Shown here piece by piece: positions 41,724 through 47,981 of a DNA stretch of 49,175 nt. Where the stretch lies: NCBI GenBank assembly GCA_028288765.1, contig JAQGHQ010000105.1:1-49175 (forward strand), written 5' to 3'. The notes under the pieces were generated by a model. The model was not told the origin of the DNA, did no database searches, and saw only the letters and a list, made by a program, of their open reading frames with translations. The translations under genes were made by a program, and so were the position numbers. The DNA is from Gemmataceae bacterium (GTDB lineage: Bacteria > Planctomycetota > Planctomycetia > Gemmatales > Gemmataceae). Numbering within the stretch: position 1 is the first letter of the stretch; every line of letters begins with the position of its first letter.

Positions 41724-42026
41724 ATGGTGCGGCATGGGACGGTGATGAACGGGGTGATCGTGCCGGACGGGTCGGCAACCCTCCCGGAAGGGGCGCGGGT
41801 GCGGTTCGAGGTGGAGGAAGTCTTCGAGTACCCGCACCCGCTCGCACCATACGACCGGGAGAAGGAAGTGGCTCTGCTGCGAGAGCGAATCGCCGAGCAG
41901 GAAACAGGTCTGCCGGGTGACGATCAGTCGGGCGTCCCACTCGACGACGTCCCCGGCGGACTTCGTCCTGACCGCGGCGATGAACCCGTGTCCGTGTGGG
42001 TTCATGGGGGACCCCAAGTGGTCTAA
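41724..42026 (+). pseudogene. Antitoxin-like small gene, 3' end replaced by a comM piece
   Basis: An open frame of 100 codons from ATG 41724, with GGAGG about 9 bp upstream. Residues 1-62 ([36 protein letters not shown], a helix ending RERIAEQET) look like the short, beta-start antitoxin type common in planctomycetes (DUF104-like). From about residue 64 the coding is a foreign frame of the comM fragment 41912-42018, so the original C-terminus has been lost. No intact toxin follows. The product is probably non-functional. Confidence 0.6.
41912..42018 (+). pseudogene. comM fragment A
   Basis: These 107 bp match comM 41005-41111 without gaps and with about nine mismatches by eye (roughly 92 percent). 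The frame differs from that of the overlapping antitoxin-like gene. It ends abruptly 142 bp before the TIR gene start. Confidence 0.85.
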
Positions 42027-42159
42027 ACCTACAAGTGCTCAACGGCTATTTTCTTTGGCCGTACCCACGGGTAACATCTGGTAGAAGGTTTCTCGGAAAG
42101 ACTAAACATAACCTAGCCACTCGGCGGGTTCTTCTGGACATTCCCAGAAAGGCGCTGGC

Positions 42160-43350
42160 ATGAATAGCCAGGCTTCCGTCAAAGAAGAAAGCGGCAGGTT
42201 TTTTATAGTCCGGCCGGGCTGGCCTGATGTGGGTTGCCTTAACAAACGCCATGCGACCGTTCTGGTCCGTGGATGGAACGCAGCGAGTACGGACGAAAAG
42301 CTTTCCCGCCCGGAACTGCAAAAGATCAAGGCCGATCTCGATACGGTAATAAAAGACGATTCGGTTAGTTGGTGCAAGCGACTTATCGATGAAAAACTGC
42401 TTTCTATGGAAGATGCCGCCATGAACGAAGTGGGAGAGAAAGTCTTCGTGGTTCATGGACACGATGACACCATGAGACTGGCGGTTACTCGCACGTTGGA
42501 ACAGTTAGGACTGGAGGCAGTGGTCCTTTCTGAGAAACCAAGCCAAGGCAGAACTATTATCGAGAAATTTGAACACCATTCAGATGTTAGTTACGCTGTC
42601 GTCCTTCTGTCTCCCGATGACATGGCATTCAGGAAGGGTGGCGATGTCAAGAAGGATGAGCCAACTTGGCGGGCACGCCAAAACGTGATTTTTGAGCTGG
42701 GCTATTTCGTCGGCAGGCTAGGCCGCTCAAATGTTATGGCCTTAAAGCAAGGCAACGTAGAGGTTCCATCGGATTATCACGGCGTCGTCTATCACGACTA
42801 CGACGGACCCAACGGTAGATGGAAGTACGAACTGGTTTCTGAGCTTCAGGCACAAGGATACGACGTAACCGCTGACTCGCTTACCTCGCCCTCACCACCG
42901 AAACCTGCCTTAAAAAAAAAGAGACTAGCTAAGTCGACCCTGGTCGCCAGCCCAACATACATGTTTTATGACACATGGAATCCAGTGCCGGGTGTCACGA
43001 TATATAACGATGACGAAAATGCCGTTGTTGCGATCAAATCTGTGACATTGTTTATTCGCAAGGGACAAGGCGAGTTGTCGGAAGAGCTTATCTGCTCTAC
43101 AGAGAAAGAGACGGTTGTGACCGGCGGCCAGCCAATGCAGGTTCCCGGATTTGTTAAAACATTTCGACTGGGGCCAAAGAGCCATACACACTTCGTAGTT
43201 TACGCAGCGGATGATGGCTTTTCCGGCGAATCGCTTTTGCGCCTCCCGTCGGACCAGTTAAGGATGGAGATCAAGGCGTTTGATGGAGGAACCTGGATTG
43301 TCACTGGAAGCGAAATCCAGCAAGCAATACGGGAAAATCGCAAGAGCTGA
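42160..43350 (+). CDS. TIR-domain protein with unknown C-terminal domain
   Basis: A 396-residue cytosolic protein. Residues about 94-215 form a nucleotide-binding TIR-like domain of the CAP12/PCTIR type: KVFVVHGHDDTMRLAVTRTL, SDVSYAVVLLSPDD and the acidic NVIFELGYFVGRLGRSN with the candidate catalytic Glu at 179. Such domains hydrolyse NAD+ in CBASS and related defence. Residues 1-90 are a helical N-terminal region (ELQKIKADLDTVIKDDSVSW). A Pro/Lys linker (244-258) leads to a beta-rich domain at 260-396 that I do not recognise. Base composition is clearly AT-richer than all neighbours and codon use differs, so recent transfer is likely. No cyclase gene accompanies it. Confidence 0.85.
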   Translation: MNSQASVKEESGRFFIVRPGWPDVGCLNKRHATVLVRGWNAASTDEKLSRPELQKIKADLDTVIKDDSVSWCKRLIDEKLLSMEDAAMNEVGEKVFVVHGHDDTMRLAVTRTLEQLGLEAVVLSEKPSQGRTIIEKFEHHSDVSYAVVLLSPDDMAFRKGGDVKKDEPTWRARQNVIFELGYFVGRLGRSNVMALKQGNVEVPSDYHGVVYHDYDGPNGRWKYELVSELQAQGYDVTADSLTSPSPPKPALKKKRLAKSTLVASPTYMFYDTWNPVPGVTIYNDDENAVVAIKSVTLFIRKGQGELSEELICSTEKETVVTGGQPMQVPGFVKTFRLGPKSHTHFVVYAADDGFSGESLLRLPSDQLRMEIKAFDGGTWIVTGSEIQQAIRENRKS

Positions 43351-43432
43351 CCGCACTTGCTGTTGCCGCCAAGGTGAAAGCCCCGGGAAATGCCATTCTG
43401 ACGATTGTACGGGAATAGCCAGAGCTAGCCAT

Positions 43433-43590
43433 GCCGATGAGGCGGCCGACTTCGGGCTCGACCTGCGGGTGATGTTACACGGCCGTCGGCCGCACGTATA
43501 CCGCATCCTGTTCAGCATCGACGGGCAGACAGTCAATGTCTTGCGGGTCCGGCACGCCGCCCAAGACCAGTCACCGAAGACGACATTTGA
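43433..43590 (+). pseudogene. RelE/ParE toxin remnant
   Basis: In one frame the sequence reads LRVMLHGRRPHVYRILFSID then GQTVNVLRVRHAAQD, the conserved end of RelE/ParE toxins. The N-terminal half of the toxin is missing, and the frame runs on into a comM fragment. There is no plausible start. It might have been the partner of the antitoxin-like gene at 41724, separated from it by the TIR gene; that is inference. Confidence 0.75.
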
Positions 43591-43607
43591 TCCACCCCGA
43601 AGCCTTT

Positions 43608-43704
43608 ATCCTCCCGCCGCAGACGCCGGACGAGAGCCTGATACGACCCGGATTTACCACACGTCAGGTTCCGGGCGCTGGACCGGAAACTGTGGGCGGG
43701 GTGA
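43608..43704 (+). pseudogene. comM fragments B and C
   Basis: Fragment B (43608-43657) matches comM 40737-40788 with a small deletion (ILPPQTPDESL against ILPPLTPDESL). Fragment C (43665-43704) matches the last 13 codons and stop of comM (about 41525-41564). They are fused directly, so about 740 bp of comM is missing between them. The order A-B-C around the TIR gene is not that of comM (B-A-C). Confidence 0.85.
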
Positions 43705-43761
43705 CGATTTTTCGCCGGGCGCGGTCATCCCGGCCGCTCTTGATCGGGGAGGAATGCCGCG

Positions 43762-43989
43762 ATGCAGACGGTAACCGTCGAGGATGCCCAGAGCCGGCTG
43801 GCCGAGCTCATCGACAAACTCTCCGCCGGGGAAGAGATCGTCATCACACGCGATGACAAGCCTGTGGCTACCCTTCGCGCCACGCCACCGGCATCGCCGC
43901 GGCAATCCCGCCGACTCAGCACCCTGAAAGGCAGCGTCCTCTACGTAGCCCCGGACTTCGACTCGATCCCCGAAGGGTTCGAGGAGTAA
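43762..43989 (+). CDS. Phd/YefM-type antitoxin
   Basis: A 75-residue antitoxin: MQTVTVEDAQSRLAELIDKL followed by GEEIVITRDDKPVATL, the standard Phd fold. The last 30 residues (LKGSVLYVAPDFDSIPEGFE) are the toxin-binding tail seen in VapB partners of this PIN class. It ends 5 bp before the toxin gene and probably represses the pair's promoter. Confidence 0.92.
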   Translation: MQTVTVEDAQSRLAELIDKLSAGEEIVITRDDKPVATLRATPPASPRQSRRLSTLKGSVLYVAPDFDSIPEGFEE

Positions 43990-43994
43990 GTCGG

Positions 43995-44381
43995 GTGAGA
44001 CTGCTGATCGACACCCACACGCTGATCTGGGCGGCAGACGACCCGGCGAAACAGAGCGGGCCGGCGACGACCGCGTTGCAGGACCCGACAAATGATTTGC
44101 TGCCGAGCGCGGCAACGGTGTGGGAACTGGCGATCAAGATCGGGCTCGGGAAGCTGACCCTGTCGCTGCCCTACTGGCAGTGGATGGAGAAGGCAATCGC
44201 TGACCTGGAATTGACCGTCCTGCCTATTACGGTTGAGTACGCGGAGCATCTGGCCGGGCTGCCGACCCATCACAAAGACCCGTTCGACAGACTGATTGTT
44301 GCGCAGGCACTTGTGGAGACGGTGCCGGTCGTGTGCGCCGACGCAATCTTTGATGCCTACGGGGTCACCCGACTCTGGTGA
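43995..44381 (+). CDS. PIN-domain VapC-type toxin
   Basis: A 128-residue ribonuclease toxin. Acidic residues of the PIN site are in LLIDTHTLIWAADD (Asp), ATVWELAIK (Glu), KDPFDRLIVAQAL (Asp) and a C-terminal CADAIFDAYGV (Asp). The GTG start at 43995 follows the antitoxin by 5 bp, a normal spacing for translational coupling. Both genes look intact. Stop at 44379-44381. Confidence 0.94.
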   Translation: MRLLIDTHTLIWAADDPAKQSGPATTALQDPTNDLLPSAATVWELAIKIGLGKLTLSLPYWQWMEKAIADLELTVLPITVEYAEHLAGLPTHHKDPFDRLIVAQALVETVPVVCADAIFDAYGVTRLW

Positions 44382-44425
44382 TCGGGGCCTGTGGTAGGGC
44401 ACAATGTTACCGCCCCTGTGTCTGG

Positions 44426-44568
44426 TAGGGCCGGCTGTGCCGGCCGTTTTCGTTCTGCGGCGGACAACCGACTCTTTGCCTGCTGCCGGCCGTTATCGTT
44501 TCTTCGGCCGGCACAGCCGGCCCTACGGTTCCGGCCGTTTTCGTCCTATGGCGCTACAGCCGGCCCTA
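44426..44568. repeat. GGCCGGC-N3-GCCGGCC repeats between vapC and rsmB
   Basis: TAGGGCCGGCTGTGCCGGCCG (21 bp at 44426-44446) is the exact reverse complement of 44505-44525. A further partial copy (CTACAGCCGGCCCTA, 44554-44568) reaches into the end of rsmB and supplies its TAG stop. The region is otherwise non-coding, between convergent genes. Confidence 0.78.
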
Positions 44569-46035
44569 CAGTTTCCGTAACCGGGCCCAGTACCCGCCGT
44601 CGGAGGGGCGTCCGGGGATCGAGTGGTGCTCGGCCTCCAGCGTCAGCCCCTTGATCGCCCGGCGGACGCCCTGGACCACCCGCTCGTTCTCGTCCGGCTC
44701 GATGCTGCACGTCGAGTACACCACCACCCCCTTCGGCTTCACCCGCTCCACCGCCTGGAGTAGCAGCTTCGTCTGCAACCGGATCAGGTGCTCGAACTCG
44801 ATCGGCTTCAGCCGCCAGCGGACCTCCGGGCGGCGGCCCAGGACGCCCGTGTTGCTGCACGGCACGTCCACCAGGGCGGCGTCGAACGGGCCGGGCGGCG
44901 GGTCGTCGTTCTCTTTCAGCAGTACCGGTTCGACGCCCTTGATGCCGAGGCGTTGACTCAGTGACATCACCGTGTCGAGCCGCTTCTGGTCGATGTCGCA
45001 GGCGGTGATGTAACCGCGGTTGTCCATCAGCTCGGCGAGATGGGTGGTCTTCCCGCCGGGAGCTGCGCACAGGTCGAGGATGCGCATCCCGGGTTGAGGG
45101 GCGATCGCCGCCGCGACCAGCATCGACGAGTGGTCCTGCACCGCGAAGTCGCCGTCGGCGTACCCGGGCAGGTCGCGGATCGAGTGGTTTTCGAGCAGAC
45201 GGAGGGACTGCGGGTGTTCGCCCGGCTCGGCGTCGATCAGGCCGGCGGCGAGCTGAAGGCGGTAGGTCTCGCGGTCGACGCGAAGCTTGTTGGTGCGAAT
45301 CCAGAGGGGCGGCGGGCTGTTGAACCAGAACCCGAGCCGGGTACATTCGTCCGCGCCGAAGAGGTCGAGCCAGCCGTTCGCGAGCCACTTCGGCCACGAG
45401 AACGCAGCTGCGAGATAGGCATCGGGTTCGGCGGCCGGGTCGGGCAGGACGGGTTTGGTGAGCTTGCGGTAGCGAGGCGTGATCGAAGCCGACCCCTCCC
45501 CAACCCCTCCCCCAAGGGGAGAGGGGCTTCGGACACCGGGCCTTTCTCCCCCTTCCCTCTTAGGGAAGGAGGCCGGGGGGTTAGGTTTCTTCGCCTCCCA
45601 GTCGAACGGCACCGCGTCCGCGGTCGGCTTGTCCGTGAAGTCGTCGGTTACGAGCTCCGCCACGCGGCGCAGGACACCGTTGAGGAACCCCTTCGCCTGC
45701 GGGCTGCCGATGTGGCCGGCGAGTTCGACAGTCTCGTGAACCGCCGCGTGCTTGGGGACGTGGGTGAGGAACGTCAGCTGGAAGGCCCCGAGATGAAGGA
45801 CGTCCCACACCCGATCCTGCACCGCGTGGAGCGGGGTGCGGATGAACGGCCGTAAGAGGGCGTCGAGCGTGCCCTTGCGGCGGAGAACGCCGAACACGAG
45901 CTGGGTGACGAACCGGCGGTCCTGGCCCGAAAGCGGGGCGCGGTTGAGCTGTTCGTCGATGAGTTCCGACGCGAACCCGGCGCGGGAGTGGGAGCGCGCC
46001 AGGATGTCTACGGCGGCTTGTCGGGCGGTCGTCAT
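44566..46035 (-). CDS. rsmB: 16S rRNA (cytosine 967-C5)-methyltransferase
   Basis: A 489-residue protein. The N-terminal NusB-like domain is at 1-135 (ARQAAVDILARSHSRAGFAS, FVTQLVFGVLRRKGTLDALL). The methyltransferase domain has DLCAAPGGKTTHLAEL (SAM binding), DVPCSNTGVLGRRPEVRW with the Cys pair partner, and VYSTCSIEPDENERVV with the catalytic Cys. At about 150-183 an insertion (KPNPPASFPKREGGERPGVR onward) is encoded by the repeat at 45491-45590, in frame and without a stop. It overlaps fmt by 4 bp (ATGA). Start 46033-46035 is set by this overlap. Confidence 0.95.
   Translation of the reverse strand: MTTARQAAVDILARSHSRAGFASELIDEQLNRAPLSGQDRRFVTQLVFGVLRRKGTLDALLRPFIRTPLHAVQDRVWDVLHLGAFQLTFLTHVPKHAAVHETVELAGHIGSPQAKGFLNGVLRRVAELVTDDFTDKPTADAVPFDWEAKKPNPPASFPKREGGERPGVRSPSPLGGGVGEGSASITPRYRKLTKPVLPDPAAEPDAYLAAAFSWPKWLANGWLDLFGADECTRLGFWFNSPPPLWIRTNKLRVDRETYRLQLAAGLIDAEPGEHPQSLRLLENHSIRDLPGYADGDFAVQDHSSMLVAAAIAPQPGMRILDLCAAPGGKTTHLAELMDNRGYITACDIDQKRLDTVMSLSQRLGIKGVEPVLLKENDDPPPGPFDAALVDVPCSNTGVLGRRPEVRWRLKPIEFEHLIRLQTKLLLQAVERVKPKGVVVYSTCSIEPDENERVVQGVRRAIKGLTLEAEHHSIPGRPSDGGYWARLRKL
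45491..45590. repeat. Repeat copy inside the rsmB coding sequence
   Basis: CTCCCCAACCCCTCCCCCAA begins one arm, and CTCCCCCTTCCCTCTTAGGG (from 45547) the other. The second arm matches the right arm at 18489-18525, including TTAGGTT, at about 85 to 90 percent by eye. The repeat is about 100 bp and sits in a loop between the NusB-like and methyltransferase domains. Confidence 0.8.
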
Positions 46036-47066
46036 GAGAGGGTTTCCGGCCCGAAACGCATGCCATCGATGATGGGGTAGCCGCGGAGGAATTCTTCCGC
46101 GGTCATCGGCTTCTTGCCGGCGAGCTGGAGCAGGTGGACGATCAGCCAGCTCGTCTTGTCCAGAACCCCGCCAGCCCGCACGAACAGCCGGCCGAGTTTT
46201 GTGAACTCTGGGTGGAGTTCCGAGATCCGCTCGGGCGGGAGGACGCTCCCGAACAGCGGGACGCCCGCTTGTTTTCCCAGGAATGGAAGGGATTCGGCCT
46301 TGTTCACGATCACCCGCAGGGGCTCTTTCCCAGGCCTGTGAAAGAACGTGTACGCGGTCGGCCACGGCTGCATCGCCCGGACGTGCCGGCCGATCTCCTC
46401 GGCCGGCTTCGTCCAGTCGATCAGCCCGAACTCCTTCTTGATCTTCGGCGCCTTCGTCACCAGCGCCGGGTCCTGCTTCTTCCCCTCGACCGGCCCGCCG
46501 GCCTGGTACTTCCGCACCGCCTCGACCGCCAGCTTCGCGCCAAGCTGGGCGAGCCGGGCTTCGAGTTCGCCGGTCGTCTCGTCCGGAAGGATGGCGATGG
46601 CCTCTTGAAGAATCATGTCGCCGGAATCGAGCCCGGGCGTCACCTTGATGATTGTCACGCCGGTCTGCTTCTCGCCTTTGAGGATCGCATACGCCACCGG
46701 GGCCGCCCCGCGGTATTTCGGCAGGAGCGAGGCATGCACGTTGATCGTGCCGACCGCGGGAACCCCGAGCACGTCCTTCGAGAGGATCTGGCCGTAGGCG
46801 GCGACGACCATCAGCTCCGGCCGCATCTCGCGGAGCTGGGCGAGCCCTTCCGGCGTGTTGATGCTCTCCGGCTGAGCGACGGGTACTCCGGCCGCGCGGG
46901 CGATGGTCGCCATCCCCTTGCCGGTCTGGCGGGTCGACCCCCGTTTGTTCCCGGAGTCCCGCTCCGGCTGCGTCACCAGGCCGACGACGTCGCCGCCGAA
47001 GTTCGAGAGCAGCGCTTCGAACGTCGGCTCGGCGAACGTGCCGGTGCCCATCATCGCTAGTCGCAT
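46032..47066 (-). CDS. fmt: Methionyl-tRNA formyltransferase
   Basis: A 344-residue enzyme that formylates Met-tRNA(fMet). The N-terminal domain starts MRLAMMGTGTFAEPTFEALL. It has the catalytic region INVHASLLPKYRGAAPV (Asn-His pair) and GVTIIKVTPGLDSGDMI. The C-terminal OB-like domain is at about 220-344. Family length is usually about 310-330, so a slight extension. It overlaps rsmB by 4 bp (ATGA), implying coupling. Confidence 0.97.
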   Translation of the reverse strand: MRLAMMGTGTFAEPTFEALLSNFGGDVVGLVTQPERDSGNKRGSTRQTGKGMATIARAAGVPVAQPESINTPEGLAQLREMRPELMVVAAYGQILSKDVLGVPAVGTINVHASLLPKYRGAAPVAYAILKGEKQTGVTIIKVTPGLDSGDMILQEAIAILPDETTGELEARLAQLGAKLAVEAVRKYQAGGPVEGKKQDPALVTKAPKIKKEFGLIDWTKPAEEIGRHVRAMQPWPTAYTFFHRPGKEPLRVIVNKAESLPFLGKQAGVPLFGSVLPPERISELHPEFTKLGRLFVRAGGVLDKTSWLIVHLLQLAGKKPMTAEEFLRGYPIIDGMRFGPETLS

Positions 47067-47091
47067 AAGCCTCTCAGGCGTTGCCCGGCCC

Positions 47092-47225
47092 CGCCCAGGG
47101 CGTTGCCCTGGGCTAAGCGCTCTCAGCCCGTTAGGCTGAAGAAATCATTCGGTGATCCCGGGCGGTCGGTGCTGTCTTCACCCCAACGGGGTGACAGCGC
47201 TTAGCCCAGGGCAACGCCCTGGGCG
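47092..47225. repeat. Composite palindromic element between def and fmt
   Basis: Outer arms of 30 bp (47092-47121 and 47196-47225) are exact inverted copies; each contains its own palindrome CCCAGGGCGTTGCCCTGGG. Inside lie two further hairpins, TCAGCC-N5-GGCTGA and TCACCCC-AAC-GGGGTGA. Four stems nest in 134 bp. It may limit read-through from def. Confidence 0.85.
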
Positions 47226-47241
47226 TCTGGGCCGGGCCGTC

Positions 47242-47793
47242 TTACATCTTCGGAGCCAGGTCCGACGGGTACTCGCCCTTCTTCTTGGCCTGCTCGAAGT
47301 CGGCGATAAACTTCTCGATGTCTTTCTTGCTCCCGAGCCGGCCGAGCGGGCCCATTTTGTCGATGAACAGCACCCCGTTCAGGTGGTCGATCTCGTGCTG
47401 CCACACCCTGGCCGGGAGGTCCGAGCACGCCATCTCGTACAGCTCCCCCTTCAGGTTGTATGCCTGCACTTTCACCGTCTTCGCCCGGCGGACGTTCTGG
47501 TACAGCCCGGGGAAGCTCAGACAGCCCTCGCGGTCGTTCACCGTCCCCTTGCTCTCGACGATCGCCGGGTTGATCGCCACGTACTCCATGTCCTTCCGCC
47601 CCGGGTCGCCCTCGAAGTTCATGACCAACAGCTGGTACCCGAAATCCACCTGCGGGGCGGCCAGCCCGAGCCCCTCGTGCTTGTACATGAGGTCGAGCAT
47701 CTGCGCGGCGGCGAGCTGAACGTCCTTGTCGATGGCCGTCACCGGGCGGGCGGCGGCCCGCAGGGCCGGGTGGGGGTACTTGACGATCTTCAT
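47242..47793 (-). CDS. def: Peptide deformylase
   Basis: A 183-residue metalloenzyme removing the formyl group from new proteins. The three motifs are GLGLAAPQV, EGCLSFPG (metal Cys) and QHEIDHLNG (metal His pair with Glu). Length is typical. ATG 47791-47793 (MKIVKYPHPALR) is preferred over one 24 bp upstream. It leads a def-fmt-rsmB order on the minus strand, though a 175-bp gap with palindromes lies between def and fmt. Confidence 0.97.
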   Translation of the reverse strand: MKIVKYPHPALRAAARPVTAIDKDVQLAAAQMLDLMYKHEGLGLAAPQVDFGYQLLVMNFEGDPGRKDMEYVAINPAIVESKGTVNDREGCLSFPGLYQNVRRAKTVKVQAYNLKGELYEMACSDLPARVWQHEIDHLNGVLFIDKMGPLGRLGSKKDIEKFIADFEQAKKKGEYPSDLAPKM

Positions 47794-47981
47794 GGGTGCG
47801 TGGGCTCGGGTTCGCACGGCGTTTCCGCCGCCCCCCGCCTGCTTCCTCCGCAGGGCACCGGGGGCGGGATACGGCCTCGGATAGATGGATTATAGCAAGG
47901 CCGCCGGAGGTTCGGAAAATCGTGGACAGTACCACCCCGGCGGGTTTACAAGAGTGACACCCACATCCCCGGAGACCCGCC

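Larger units (their letters stand above)
43351..43761. other. Remnant-filled gap between the TIR gene and the toxin-antitoxin pair
   Basis: No intact gene. Contents are the RelE/ParE remnant (43433-43590) and comM fragments B and C (43608-43704), listed separately. The first 80 bases, just after the TIR gene, match neither. Open frames at 43280-43774 and 43536-43856 run across these joins and are not real genes. Confidence 0.7.
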
